Counted from the first letter of the stretch, positions 17,705 through 26,069 are shown. The stretch: 64,000 nt of DNA from Thioalkalivibrio thiocyanodenitrificans ARhD 1 (GCF_000378965.1 NZ_KB900536.1:3287407-3351406); one strand, 5' to 3'. Notes: generated by a model not told the origin, from the letters alone. A program made the numbers and translations.

Positions 17705-17737
17705 GGCGGACCCGGCGACCCGGTTCTCGGGTCCGCC
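17705..17737 (+). terminator. GC hairpin after the DUF4282 gene
   Basis: A perfect 10-bp stem (GGCGGACCCG at 17705-17714 with CGGGTCCGCC at 17728-17737) around a 13-nt loop lies 11 nt after the stop codon. There is no T-run, so it may be a transcript-end hairpin rather than a classic intrinsic terminator. Confidence 0.4.
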
Positions 17738-17778
17738 GCCCCTGACGCGGCTCGCCATCGCCGGGGCAAGCCTGGAGT

Positions 17779-18579
17779 ATGCCGCAGATGTCCGGTCCGA
17801 CCGTCTATCATATCCCCGTCTGTCCCTTCTGCCAGCGCCTGGAGATCCTGTTGTCTCTGAAGGGCAAACGGCAGCAGGTCGACTTCCACGTGGTCGACAT
17901 TACCCGGCCCCGCCCCGAGTGGCTGTTGCGCAAGACGCGCGGCACGACAGTGCTGCCGGTCATGGAGACAGCCGACGGGTACATCATCAGGGAAAGCCTG
18001 GTCATCCTGGCCTATCTCGAGGATATCTTCCCGGAGCTCCCGGTCGCACAGCGTGACCCGTACCGCCGTGCGGTGGAGAACATGCTGACGATGATGGAGG
18101 GGGCGTTCGGCACCCAGGGCTATCTCTGGGTGATGAACCAGGATCCCGGCCGCCGGGATGCCCTCAGGGCGGCCATGCTGAAACAGTATGAACGGCTCAA
18201 TGAGTTTCTCGTCGAGCATGCGCCCCGTGGTCCGTTCCTGTTCGATGCGTTCGGGTGGGCGGAGGCTGTCTTCACCCCGTTGTTCATGCGGTTCTGGTTT
18301 CTGGAATATTACGAGAATTTCCGGCTTCCCGATGGGCCACGGTACACGCGTGTGCACCAGTGGGTCGACGCGTGCCTCGCTCATCCGGCGGCACAGCAGG
18401 TGACCCGGGAAGAGGTGATCAAGCTCTACTATGATTATGCACAAGGGGCGGGCAACGGCGAGCTTCTCCCGGGCCGAAGCCGATCGTCCTTTGCCTTCGA
18501 ACCTGACTGGCGTCTGCGCCCGTGGCCGCCGAAGGACAAGTACACATACAGCGCGACCGATGCGGAACTGGGTCTGTGA
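17779..18579 (+). CDS. Glutathione S-transferase family protein
   Basis: A 266-residue soluble protein with an N-terminal thioredoxin-fold domain bearing CPFC (VYHIPVCPFCQRLEILL), the cis-Pro loop TVLPVMETADG and the glutathione-binding ESLVILAYLED pattern. An all-helical C-terminal domain follows. The CPFC motif suggests a thiol (omega- or glutaredoxin-like) rather than Tyr/Ser-type transferase. The C-terminal tail is longer than usual (about residues 225-266). Start at 17779 or the ATG three codons later. Substrate unknown. A small cytochrome c gene follows 90 nt downstream. Confidence 0.87.
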   Translation: MPQMSGPTVYHIPVCPFCQRLEILLSLKGKRQQVDFHVVDITRPRPEWLLRKTRGTTVLPVMETADGYIIRESLVILAYLEDIFPELPVAQRDPYRRAVENMLTMMEGAFGTQGYLWVMNQDPGRRDALRAAMLKQYERLNEFLVEHAPRGPFLFDAFGWAEAVFTPLFMRFWFLEYYENFRLPDGPRYTRVHQWVDACLAHPAAQQVTREEVIKLYYDYAQGAGNGELLPGRSRSSFAFEPDWRLRPWPPKDKYTYSATDAELGL

Positions 18580-18669
18580 CGCATGCGGGTTGCGTGGGCT
18601 GTCCGGTCCCGCCACACCGTAATGGCGCGAACCGGCACGGATGGGACATGCATGGGAGGTGCAAAGCCA

Positions 18670-18972
18670 ATGGACCTCTTGCCCCTCGCGGGCGTCTGGC
18701 GCAGGGCGATGGTGCTTGCGGCCGCCTGCAGTATGCCCGCGACAGTCGCGGCGCAGGATTTTGATCCCGGCCGTGCGTTGTATGAAAACCACTGCCAGGG
18801 GTGCCACGCTCAATGGATTCATACCCGGGAGGGTCGCAAGGTCAAGAGCCTCGGCGATCTGCGCGAGCGTGTGGGCGCGTGGAGCGTGCATGCGGGGTTG
18901 CGGTGGACCTAGGAAGAGGTCGATCTTGTGACCCGCTATGTCAACCGGCGTTACTACCAACTTACCGAATAG
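18670..18972 (+). pseudogene. Small secreted cytochrome c gene interrupted by an in-frame TAG
   Basis: The frame encodes a signal peptide (MDLLPLAGVWRRAMVLAAAC...VAAQ), then a single haem-binding CxxCH (NHCQGCHAQWIH) and DLRERVGAWSVHAGLRWT, and then hits TAG at 18910-18912. The frame reopens at once with EEVDLVTRYVNRRYYQLTE and stops at 18970-18972. The downstream residues look like the natural C-terminal helix of a small class I cytochrome, so one base change separates this from an intact gene of 100 codons. The haem motif is intact, but the C-terminal helix that packs against haem, and the likely distal Met region, would be lost. A GGGAGGT ribosome-binding site 9 nt before ATG 18670 supports the start. 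It could be a true nonsense mutation or a sequencing error. Confidence 0.75.
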
Positions 18973-19244
18973 CGCCTCCGGATCCGGACAACCAGCGATC
19001 GTTTACGGGCATCGGAACCGGCCACGGTTCCGTGTCCGCCGCATGCCGTTTGATCGCGACAGCGGATCCCGCCGCGGATGGGTCCGTGTATCCGGGACTC
19101 CATGTATTTGCCGATTCATTGACCGGGCGCAACAGGTTGCGGCCGGCGCGATGCTATGTATTGAGAATCGGGACAGCGGGGGTCGCGGCCCCTGCATGAC
19201 CCCGGATCTGATCACGTCCGTCGCCGAGTCGGAGCGGAGGCGCC

Positions 19245-19865
19245 ATGCAATCGAAGGAACACTGGGAACAAGTCTACGCCACCAGGGCGATGGATGGTGT
19301 CAGCTGGTTCCAGGAACACGCCGAGCAGTCGTTGCGTTTCATACGGTCCGCGGATCTGCCGCTGTCCGCATCCATCATTGACGTGGGCGGCGGCGCCTCC
19401 ACGCTGGTGGACGATCTTCTGGAAGACGGCTACACCGCGCTCACCGTACTTGACCTGTCCGGCGCGGCCCTTGCCGCATGCCGGAGTCGACTGGGCGAGG
19501 ATGCAAAGAAGGTTCGATGGATCGAGGGAAACATCACCGAGGTGGTGCTTCCCATCCACGCCTTTGACGTGTGGCACGACCGGGCCGTATTTCATTTCCT
19601 CACCTCGGCGGAGGATCGCCGCAAGTATGTCGACGCCGTGCTCCGGGCAGTGAAGCCCGGCGGTCATGTGATTGTCGCCACCTTTGCCGAGGACGGTCCC
19701 ACCCGCTGCAGCGGCCTTCCCGTCATGCGCTACAGTGCGGATCAGTTGCACGCTGAATTCGGCGCCCCGTTCACGCTGCTTGCGCATGAGAAGGAAGCAC
19801 ACCACACGCCGTCCGGCAGGATCCAGAAGTTCGTCTACTGTTACTACCGCAGGGATGCGTCGTAA
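19245..19865 (+). CDS. Small class I SAM-dependent methyltransferase
   Basis: A 206-residue methyltransferase. Motif I is degenerate but recognisable (IIDVGGGASTLVDDLL), followed by LTVLDLSGAALAACRSRL, DVWHDRAVFHFL, and VLRAVKPGGHVIVATFAEDGP. The N-terminus HWEQVYATRAMDGVSWFQEH is typical of a family of short bacterial methyltransferases similar to thiopurine/metalloid methyltransferases; the actual substrate is unknown. A GGAGGCGCC ribosome-binding site precedes the ATG. The 272 nt between this gene and the broken cytochrome gene hold nothing recognisable. Confidence 0.88.
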   Translation: MQSKEHWEQVYATRAMDGVSWFQEHAEQSLRFIRSADLPLSASIIDVGGGASTLVDDLLEDGYTALTVLDLSGAALAACRSRLGEDAKKVRWIEGNITEVVLPIHAFDVWHDRAVFHFLTSAEDRRKYVDAVLRAVKPGGHVIVATFAEDGPTRCSGLPVMRYSADQLHAEFGAPFTLLAHEKEAHHTPSGRIQKFVYCYYRRDAS

Positions 19866-19979
19866 GCCAAGGCCCTGATTACCCCGGGGAACTCTTGTCC
19901 CGGGGCCGTGCATCGCGCGCTCAGGTATCATGGGACGTTCGAGGGGCGTTGGTCATTCCCGACCTGCCCCTGATCGACC

Positions 19980-20873
19980 ATGAGGGCCTCCCGTATGGCA
20001 CAAGTGCGGCAGCGCCGCAGCGGAACCGTGGAGGTGGGGGGCGCCCGGTTGCGCTATGTGGTGGAGGGGCGCGGCACCGCCGTGCTGGTGGTGGGCTCCT
20101 GCGTCTACTATCCGCGCACCTTCTCCCGGCGGCTTGGCGCATCGTGCCGGCTGGCCTGCTCGGATCTGCGGCACTTCGCGGCCGGGGGCGGGCCCGGCGA
20201 TGCACAGCGGATCACGCTGCGGACCTACGCGCAGGACATTGACGCCGTCCGGGCAGCGCTGGGGTTCGAGCGGGCGGTGCTCGTGGGCCATTCCCATCAC
20301 GGCAATGTGGCGCTCGAGTATGCAGCGCGATTTCCGCAGCGGGTGTCGCACGTGGTGCTGGTGGGCACGCCGCCCTGCGACGTGCAACAGACGATCACCG
20401 CGGGAGACGCCTATTGGGAAGCGCACGCATCCGACGCCCGCAAGGCGGTTCTGCGGCGCAATCTGACGGCACTGCGGGCAGGGGCATCCGAGGGCGCGTC
20501 TCCCGGAGAGGACTTTGTCTCCCGGTACGTGGCGGAGGGCCCCAGGTACTGGTGTGATCCCGCATACGATGCAGCGTGGCTTTGGCGGGACGTCCCGATC
20601 AACATGCCCATGCTGCGCGTGTTTCGTGATTTCTTCAGCAATTACTCCCTTTCGGCGAGTTGGCCGGAGTCCGGCACGCCGGTGCTGGTGATCATGGGCC
20701 GGCACGATTACGTGGTTCCCCACGTGCTGTGGGACGGGATACGATCCACGTTGCCCGATCTGAGCTTTCGATTGTTCGAGCACAGCGGGCATACCCCCCA
20801 GCTGGAGGAGCCGGTATTGTTTGACGGGGTGTTTATGAAATGGCTTGATGCCCACGGCGACAACCGGACGTGA
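19980..20873 (+). CDS. Alpha/beta-hydrolase fold protein
   Basis: A 297-residue single-domain hydrolase. The nucleophile elbow is LVGHSHHGNVALEYA (Ser in GHSHHG), the acid is probably Asp in VIMGRHDYVVP, and the catalytic His is in RLFEHSGHTPQLEEP. The fold resembles proline-iminopeptidase/haloalkane-dehalogenase-like members, but the oxyanion region (LVVGSCVYYPRTF) is atypical, so neither substrate nor reaction is assigned. ATG 19980 is used; a second ATG at 19995 is equally possible. It ends 17 nt before an acetyltransferase gene, so the two may share a transcript. Confidence 0.85.
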   Translation: MRASRMAQVRQRRSGTVEVGGARLRYVVEGRGTAVLVVGSCVYYPRTFSRRLGASCRLACSDLRHFAAGGGPGDAQRITLRTYAQDIDAVRAALGFERAVLVGHSHHGNVALEYAARFPQRVSHVVLVGTPPCDVQQTITAGDAYWEAHASDARKAVLRRNLTALRAGASEGASPGEDFVSRYVAEGPRYWCDPAYDAAWLWRDVPINMPMLRVFRDFFSNYSLSASWPESGTPVLVIMGRHDYVVPHVLWDGIRSTLPDLSFRLFEHSGHTPQLEEPVLFDGVFMKWLDAHGDNRT

Positions 20874-20889
20874 TGAGAGGGTATCCCGG

Positions 20890-21336
20890 ATGACCATGGA
20901 GATTCGCATTGCCTCGACCGATGAGGAGATTGCCGCCTGCTTCCCCGTGATGCAGACACTTCGCCCGCACCTGGTCGAGTCCGGGTTCGTCCCCCTGGTG
21001 CGGCGTCTGGAGGCAGGGGGGTACCGGCTTGCCTACCTGGAGGAGTCGGGACGTCCTGTCGCGGTCGCCGGCCTGCGCACCGGCGAGAACATCCCGTGGG
21101 GCCGCTTCATGTACGTGGACGACCTGGTCACCGACCCGGCGCATCGTTCCAGGGGGCATGGCGCCAGGATGCTCGCATGGCTGCGCGAGTACGCCCGGGC
21201 GGCCGGCTGTGAGCAGCTGCGCCTGGACTCCGGGCTCCAGCGCAAGGACGCGCATCGGTTCTACGAGCGCGAGGGCATGACCCTGGCGAGCTATCACTTC
21301 TGCGAGATCCTTGCTTCCGGCCCGGACCGGCGGTGA
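20890..21336 (+). CDS. GNAT family N-acetyltransferase
   Basis: A 148-residue acetyltransferase with the GNAT acetyl-CoA-binding pattern MYVDDLVTDPAHRSRGHGARMLAWL (R-x-x-G-x-G/A-type loop) and a C-terminal LRLDSGLQRKDAHRFYEREGM, where the conserved Tyr lies. The acceptor is unknown. ATG 20890 is preceded by GAGAGGG. It is 17 nt downstream of the alpha/beta hydrolase and likely co-transcribed. An in-frame ATG at 20845 overlaps the hydrolase and is less likely. Confidence 0.88.
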   Translation: MTMEIRIASTDEEIAACFPVMQTLRPHLVESGFVPLVRRLEAGGYRLAYLEESGRPVAVAGLRTGENIPWGRFMYVDDLVTDPAHRSRGHGARMLAWLREYARAAGCEQLRLDSGLQRKDAHRFYEREGMTLASYHFCEILASGPDRR

Positions 21337-21471
21337 CGGGACCGGCCGTGCGCCGTTAACCCTATGAAATCACTTGGGTATCGGACCCGGGTCACGGGGG
21401 ATGCGGGTGATTTGAGGGCGATTCCCCTTTGAAATGAAGGCCCTGCAAGCGCCTCTCCGCATGGCGGCTCA

Positions 21472-21500
21472 TTGGCCAAGCCCGCGGCAACGGCTATGCT
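21472..21500 (+). promoter_or_regulatory. Putative promoter for the DJ-1/PfpI gene
   Basis: TTGGCC (21472-21477), a 17-nt spacer and TATGCT (21495-21500) lie about 70 nt before the ATG at 21571. The placement argues against the longer in-frame start at 21472. Confidence 0.4.
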
Positions 21501-21570
21501 TAGGACCTATGACCAGACCCTCAGGGCCGTCCACAAGGCCTTCAAGGGGGCAGACGAGAGGGGTAATCAC

Positions 21571-22251
21571 ATGTCCGGCATACCTTCCATTCTCATGGTG
21601 GTGACCAGCCACTCCCGCATCGACAAGGGGCATCCCACCGGGCTCTGGTTCGAGGAGTTCGCAGTGCCCTATACCCTGTTTCGCGAACAGGGATATGACG
21701 TCACGGTGGCCAGCCCCGGGGGTGGAGATGCCCCCATCGATCCGGCCAGCCTCGAGGGGTACGAGCCCACGCCCGAGAACGAGGCGGCCCGGGCCGCGCT
21801 GAAAGAGACGCGCCGGGTGGATGCCTCGCTGCAGGCCGACGATTTCGCGGCGCTCTTTTTCCCGGGTGGCCACGGGACCATGTTCGACCTGCCGGACAAT
21901 CCGGAGATCCGGCGCCTTGTTTCGGCATTTGCCCAGGCGGACAAGGTGCTCGCCTCGGTGTGCCATGGCCCGGCCTGCCTGGTGGGGGCGATGCTGAGCG
22001 ACGGGACGCCGCTGGTGAAGGGGCGGCGGGTCACGGCCTTCACCGACAGCGAGGAACGGGCGGTGGAGCTGGACGGGTTGATGCCCTTTCTGCTGGAGAC
22101 GCGACTTCGCGAGCTGGGTGCGCAGTTCGTGCCCGGGGTGAACTGGCAGGACAACGTGGTGGTCGACGGTCGTCTGGTCACCGGCCAGAACCCCCAGTCC
22201 AGCGCCAGCGCTGCGCGTGCGGTGATCGGCCTGCTCTCGGAACACGGCTGA
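21571..22251 (+). CDS. DJ-1/PfpI family protein (type 1 glutamine amidotransferase-like)
   Basis: A 226-residue member of the DJ-1/PfpI/Hsp31 superfamily. Features are ILMVVTSHSRIDKGHPTGLWFEEF, where the Glu partner of the nucleophile lies, ALFFPGGHGTMFDLPDN, and the nucleophile elbow ASVCHGPACLVGA with catalytic Cys. Relatives act as glyoxalase III/deglycases, chaperones or uncharacterised stress proteins. I chose ATG 21571 because GAGGGG precedes it and the preceding 33 codons to ATG 21472 are unconserved and overlap a promoter-like sequence. A second acetyltransferase gene follows 56 nt downstream. Confidence 0.9.
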   Translation: MSGIPSILMVVTSHSRIDKGHPTGLWFEEFAVPYTLFREQGYDVTVASPGGGDAPIDPASLEGYEPTPENEAARAALKETRRVDASLQADDFAALFFPGGHGTMFDLPDNPEIRRLVSAFAQADKVLASVCHGPACLVGAMLSDGTPLVKGRRVTAFTDSEERAVELDGLMPFLLETRLRELGAQFVPGVNWQDNVVVDGRLVTGQNPQSSASAARAVIGLLSEHG

Positions 22252-22307
22252 GGGAGACGCCGGCGATGCCATGGCAGGGAGAGGGCACAGGCAACCATTG
22301 GGGGCAC

Positions 22308-22778
22308 ATGATCCGCGAGTACCGGGACGATGATCTGGACGCCGTGCTGGAGGTGTTCCAGAGCGCGGTTCGCCAGGTTGCCGCGCGAGACTACATCCCC
22401 GAGCAGGTGGAGGCCTGGGCACCCGACCCGCCGGACAGGGAGCAATGGCGCAGGCGGCTGGCCCGCTGCGCGGTTTTCGTCTGCGAGGTCGCCGGCCGGG
22501 TGGTGGGCTTCATCGCCCTGGACGCCACCCGGCACGTGGACCTCTTGTTCGTCCACCCCTCGCACCTGCGCCGGGGGATCGCCACCGCGCTGATGAGTCA
22601 CGCCAAGGCCTGGGCGCTAGAGCGGGGTGTGCGCCGGTTGACCGCCGACGCCAGCATCACGGCGCGGCCCTTTTTCGAGCAGGCGGGGTTCCGAGTCATG
22701 GAACGCCGCATCGTGCCGCTCAGGGGCATGATGTTCCGCAACTTCCACATGGCGCTGGATTGCCAGGGGGAGTCGTAG
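22308..22778 (+). CDS. GNAT family N-acetyltransferase, YafP-like
   Basis: A 156-residue acetyltransferase. The sequence IREYRDDDLDAVLEVFQSAV, LLFVHPSHLRRGIATALM and LTADASITARPFFEQAGF closely follows the E. coli YafP pattern. YafP-type proteins acetylate small molecules or drugs, but the substrate here is not determinable. ATG 22308 is preferred because the conserved region starts there (GGGGG upstream). An in-frame ATG at 22266 with a good GGGAG site would add 14 residues. It converges on smpB with 146 nt between, which contains an imperfect hairpin but no gene. Confidence 0.87.
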   Translation: MIREYRDDDLDAVLEVFQSAVRQVAARDYIPEQVEAWAPDPPDREQWRRRLARCAVFVCEVAGRVVGFIALDATRHVDLLFVHPSHLRRGIATALMSHAKAWALERGVRRLTADASITARPFFEQAGFRVMERRIVPLRGMMFRNFHMALDCQGES

Positions 22779-22924
22779 ATTTTTGGTCCGCGTCCCGCAC
22801 GTTCATCTGCCACCGCAGGTTCCTGGCGGTCGCCGGGCCGGCACACACGGCACACCGGTTGTCCGCATGTGCCGGCTGACGGGCATTGCCGACGCGGTGA
22901 AGGAGGGCGATCCGCCTTGAACCC

Positions 22925-23398
22925 TTATCCGTGTTTCAGCGCCCTTTCCTTCTCTCGCTGCCAGTCCCGTTCCCGGGCCACCGCACGCTTGTCGTGTTCC
23001 TTCTTGCCCTTCGCGAGGCCGATCTCCAGCTTGGCCCGGCCGCGTTTCCAGTAGAGGGCCAGTGGCGTGAGCGTGTAGCCGCGCCGTTCCACCTGGCCGA
23101 TGAGCTTGTTGAGTTCTTCCCGGCGCAGCAGCAGCTTGCGGGAGCGCACCGGGTCGGGGTGGATGTGGGTGGAAGCGGTGGGCAGGGGGCTGATGTGGGC
23201 CCCGAACAGCCAGGCCTCACCGCCCTTGATGAGCACGTAGCTTTCGCTCAGCTGCACACGGCCGGCGCGCAGGCTCTTGACCTCCCAGCCTTCCAGGGCC
23301 AGGCCCGCCTCGAAGCGATCCTCGATAAAGTACTCGTGGCGCGCCTTCTTGTTGAGCGCGATCGTGCTGCCACCGGATTTCTTCGCTTGTCTTGACAT
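22925..23398 (-). CDS. smpB: SsrA-binding protein SmpB
   Basis: A 157-residue RNA-binding protein that delivers tmRNA to stalled ribosomes for trans-translation. The family pattern is complete: [55 protein letters not shown], and the basic C-terminal tail [21 protein letters not shown] that enters the mRNA channel. No ssrA gene is seen in the window. A perfect TATAAT ends 8 nt before the ATG, with no Shine-Dalgarno, so the mRNA may be leaderless. It is at the head of the conserved smpB/ratA/rnfH/bamE/recN neighbourhood. Confidence 0.97.
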   Translation of the reverse strand: MSRQAKKSGGSTIALNKKARHEYFIEDRFEAGLALEGWEVKSLRAGRVQLSESYVLIKGGEAWLFGAHISPLPTASTHIHPDPVRSRKLLLRREELNKLIGQVERRGYTLTPLALYWKRGRAKLEIGLAKGKKEHDKRAVARERDWQREKERALKHG

Positions 23399-23406
23399 GG
23401 GACGGG

Positions 23407-23412
23407 ATTATA
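23407..23412 (-). promoter_or_regulatory. Perfect -10 hexamer 8 nt upstream of smpB
   Basis: TATAAT on the minus strand, followed by CCCGTCCC and then the smpB ATG. No good -35 element is seen at 16-18 nt. Confidence 0.45.
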
Positions 23413-23484
23413 CGCGATGGGGTGGCAGTTGAGCGGGGGAGACGGATTGCTCACAATAGCCGCCACGCCCGGGGAGGAATAACG

Positions 23485-24843
23485 GTGAGAAAAGAATCTT
23501 CCATTCACGGCCAGTGGTCATCCAAGCTGGTGTTCGTTCTGGCGGCCACCGGCTCCGCAGTGGGGTTGGGCAATATCTGGCGTTTCCCCTACATCGCGGG
23601 CGAGCATGGAGGCGGCGCCTTCGTGCTGGTGTACCTGGGCTGTATCCTGCTGATCGGACTGCCCATCATGATGGCGGAAATCCTCATCGGGCGCCGCGGG
23701 CGCCAGAGCCCGATCAACACCATGGCCACCCTGGCCAGCGACGAGGGGCTCAACCGCTCCTGGAGCCTGTTGGGCTGGCTCGGCGTGGTGGCGGGCTTTC
23801 TCATACTGTCCTACTACAGCGTGATCGCCGGCTGGGCGCTCTCCTACGTGTTCCGTGCCGGTGCCGGCAGCTTTTCCGGGCAGGATGCCGACGGGGTGCA
23901 GGCCATGTTCGAGGGGCTGGTGTCCGATCCGGAGCGCCTGCTGGCCTGGCATACGATCTTCATGGTCATGACCATGCTGGTGGTGGCCCGGGGCGTGCGC
24001 TCGGGGCTGGAGCAGGCGGTCCGGGTCCTGATGCCCGCGCTGTTGATCATGCTGATACTGCTGGTGGGCTACGCCATGGCCGAGGGCCATTTCATGGACG
24101 GTTTCCGGTTCATGTTCCGGCCGGATTTCACCCGCCTGAGCGGAAACTCCGTGCTCGTGGCCATGGGGCAGGCCTTCTTCACCCTGAGCCTGGGCATGGG
24201 CGCCATCATGATCTACGGTTCCTACCTGAGTTCACGGGCCTCGATCGCAAAAACCTCGGCCACCGTGGTGGGCGCGGATACGGCCGTGGCCATCCTGGCG
24301 GGGCTGGCCATTTTCCCCATCGTCTTCGCCAGCGGGCTGGAGCCGGCCCAGGGGCCGGGCTTGATCTTCATCACGCTGCCCATGGCCTTTGGCCAGATGC
24401 CCGGCGGAGTGCTGTTCGGCACGGTGTTCTTCGTGCTGCTGGTGGTGGCGGCCTGGACCTCCTCCATCTCCATCATGGAGCCGGCAGTGGCCTATCTGGT
24501 GGAGAACCGGGGCATGCATCGTGTGGGGGCGGCCGCGGCAGTCGCCGGCGTGGCCTGGTTGCTGGGCATCGGCACGGTGCTTTCCTTCAACCACTGGTCC
24601 GGCTACACCCTCTTTGACAGGACCTTCTTCGATCTGGTGGATTACCTGACATCGAACATCCTGCTGCCCCTGGGCGGACTGCTGATCGCGTTGTTCGCCG
24701 GTTGGCGCATGACGGAGCGTTCGGTGATGGAGGAACTGGGGATCCGGCGGCCCCTGCTGTTTCGCACATGGTATTATCTGGTGCGGTTCGTGGCGCCCAT
24801 CGGCATCCTGCTGGTGTTCCTGCGCGCCATCAACCTGATCTGA
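23485..24843 (+). CDS. Sodium-dependent neurotransmitter:sodium symporter family transporter
   Basis: A 452-residue inner-membrane protein with 11-12 hydrophobic helices, of the LeuT-fold NSS/SNF family that couples Na+ entry to uptake of amino acids or similar solutes. The signature is near the N-terminus: ATGSAVGLGNIWRFPYIAGEHGGGAFVL (shared Gly-Asn-x-Trp-Arg-Phe-Pro motif). GTG 23485 is preferred because GGGGAGGA lies 6-7 nt upstream and the conserved sequence begins shortly after. The gene sits between divergent smpB and co-directional ratA, an addition to the usual core order. Substrate not assignable. Confidence 0.92.
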   Translation: MRKESSIHGQWSSKLVFVLAATGSAVGLGNIWRFPYIAGEHGGGAFVLVYLGCILLIGLPIMMAEILIGRRGRQSPINTMATLASDEGLNRSWSLLGWLGVVAGFLILSYYSVIAGWALSYVFRAGAGSFSGQDADGVQAMFEGLVSDPERLLAWHTIFMVMTMLVVARGVRSGLEQAVRVLMPALLIMLILLVGYAMAEGHFMDGFRFMFRPDFTRLSGNSVLVAMGQAFFTLSLGMGAIMIYGSYLSSRASIAKTSATVVGADTAVAILAGLAIFPIVFASGLEPAQGPGLIFITLPMAFGQMPGGVLFGTVFFVLLVVAAWTSSISIMEPAVAYLVENRGMHRVGAAAAVAGVAWLLGIGTVLSFNHWSGYTLFDRTFFDLVDYLTSNILLPLGGLLIALFAGWRMTERSVMEELGIRRPLLFRTWYYLVRFVAPIGILLVFLRAINLI

Positions 24844-24850
24844 CCCCGCC

Positions 24851-25288
24851 ATGCCCTCTATCCAACGCAGCGCCCTGGTGCCTTACAGTCCGGCCCAGAT
24901 GTTCGATCTGGTCAACGACATCGAGTCCTATCCGCAGTTTCTGCCCGGCTGCCGCAGCGCGACCGTGCATGCCCGCGACAACGACACCATCAAGGCGAGC
25001 CTGGAACTGGCCAAGGGTGCGGTGCACAAGTCGTTCACCACCTGTAACCGCCTGCAGAAGAACAAGATGATCGAGGTGCGTCTGGTGGAGGGCCCGTTCC
25101 AGCATCTGGAGGGGTTCTGGCGTTTCGACGCCCTGAATAGTGGCGCAACCCGGGTCTCGCTGGATCTGGAGTTCGAGTTCTCGAATCGTCTGGTGGGCCT
25201 GGCCATCGGGCCCGTGTTCATCCAGGTCGCCAACACCCTGGTGGATTCCTTCGTGCGCCGGGCGCGGGAGGTCTACGGTGGCCGATGA
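24851..25288 (+). CDS. ratA: START-domain toxin-like protein RatA
   Basis: A 145-residue polyketide-cyclase/START-fold protein, RatA/YfjG type. The pattern IQRSALVPYSPAQMFDLVNDIESYPQFLPGC is diagnostic, and VSLDLEFEFSNRLVGLAIGPVF matches the C-terminal half. E. coli RatA was described as inhibiting 70S ribosome association; eukaryotic relatives (COQ10) bind ubiquinone. It begins 8 nt after the transporter stop and overlaps rnfH by 11 nt, as in many gammaproteobacteria. Confidence 0.93.
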   Translation: MPSIQRSALVPYSPAQMFDLVNDIESYPQFLPGCRSATVHARDNDTIKASLELAKGAVHKSFTTCNRLQKNKMIEVRLVEGPFQHLEGFWRFDALNSGATRVSLDLEFEFSNRLVGLAIGPVFIQVANTLVDSFVRRAREVYGGR

Positions 25289-25619
25289 GCAGATATCCGT
25301 CGAGGTGGCCTACGCCCGGCCGGATGTGCAGGTGATCGTGCCGGTCTCGGTACCGCCGGGGGCCACCGTGGAAGATGCACTGCGGGCATCGGAGATTCGC
25401 GAACGCTTCCCCGAGATCGATCTGGAGAAGGTCAAGGTGGGTATCTTCGGGAAGCTCACCAAGCGGGACACAGTGCTCAAGCCCAGGGACCGGGTGGAAA
25501 TCTACCGGCCGCTCATCGCCGACCCCAAGGAAGTGCGGAAGCAACGGGCCGCTGCCGGAAAGCGCATGAAGAAGGGCGGTGGGGACATCGAACCAGAGGG
25601 TGGGGAGTCACAGGGGTAG
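25278..25619 (+). CDS. rnfH: RnfH/UPF0125 family ubiquitin-fold protein
   Basis: A 113-residue small protein with ISVEVAYARPDVQVIVPVSVPPGATVEDALRAS and VGIFGKLTKRDTVLKPRDRVEIYRPLIADPKEVRKQRA, the RnfH pattern. Function is unknown despite the name; it is usually paired with ratA, as here. GTG 25278 is used as start and overlaps the ratA end, so translation is coupled. The C-terminal tail after residue about 92 is short, charged and poorly conserved (KKGGGDIEPEGG). A TTCAAAG inverted repeat follows the stop. Confidence 0.92.
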   Translation: MADEQISVEVAYARPDVQVIVPVSVPPGATVEDALRASEIRERFPEIDLEKVKVGIFGKLTKRDTVLKPRDRVEIYRPLIADPKEVRKQRAAAGKRMKKGGGDIEPEGGESQG

Positions 25620-25636
25620 GGGAGAGGGGGGTCAGG

Positions 25637-25730
25637 ATTCAAAATTCAAAGTTCAAGATTCAAAGGAGGGACGCGGTGCACCTCAGAAATTGGTTGCCAA
25701 CGGACGCCGCCCCTTTGAATCTTGAATTTT
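25637..25730. repeat. TTCAARR heptamer inverted repeat between rnfH and bamE
   Basis: The left arm (25637-25666) holds four TTCAAAA/TTCAAAG/TTCAAGA/TTCAAAG-type heptamers. The right arm (25712-25730) is the exact reverse complement of the last 2.7 units. It lies between converging genes, with bamE starting its 3' end 4 nt beyond. Confidence 0.85.
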
Positions 25731-25733
25731 CCC

Positions 25734-26069
25734 TTACCGCTTCAATCCGCTGTCCTCGAAGCGATCCACGCGGTTGGTTTGGTCGAAATACACCGTCACG
25801 CGCCGGCGCTCGGGCGCCCCGTCGCCGGGCTTGAGGTAGTAGACGTATTCCCAGCGGCGATCGCCATGAAAGGGATCGCGAAGCAGCGGGTCGCCCAGCA
25901 GAAAGCGCACCTGTTCCGGCGTCATGCCCACCTCGAGCTGGGCGATGCGGTCATCCTCCAGGGCATTGCCCTGCTGCACGTCGGGACGGTGTACGGAGAA
26001 CAATCCGGAACCGCACCCCTGCAGGAGCAGGCTTGCAATCAACACGACACCGGTGAGATTCTTTCTCAT
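25734..26069 (-). CDS. bamE: Outer-membrane assembly lipoprotein BamE (SmpA)
   Basis: A 111-residue lipoprotein of the BAM complex that stabilises BamA-BamD interaction in outer-membrane protein insertion. The signal peptide ends in lipobox LLQGC (about residue 17), and the SmpA/OmlA domain shows VQQGNALEDDRIAQLEVGMTPEQVRFLLGDPLLRDPFHGDRRWEYVY in pieces. ATG 26069 gives the normal signal peptide; ATG 26129 would add 20 unusual residues. It is divergent from fur and convergent with rnfH. Confidence 0.95.
   Translation of the reverse strand: MRKNLTGVVLIASLLLQGCGSGLFSVHRPDVQQGNALEDDRIAQLEVGMTPEQVRFLLGDPLLRDPFHGDRRWEYVYYLKPGDGAPERRRVTVYFDQTNRVDRFEDSGLKR

Noticed and set aside
18910-18972. Amber codon as a coded unusual amino acid in the cytochrome gene
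   Set aside because: No recoding signal or suppressor tRNA is visible in the window; a nonsense mutation or sequencing error is simpler.
22838-22875. CCGGCACA/TGTGCCGG hairpin between a GNAT gene and smpB
   Set aside because: The 22-nt loop and 8-bp stem without a T-run are weak; it may be chance in GC-rich sequence.
22779-23484. A tmRNA (ssrA) gene next to smpB
   Set aside because: Neither side of smpB has room for a tRNA-like domain and none of its conserved ends is seen.
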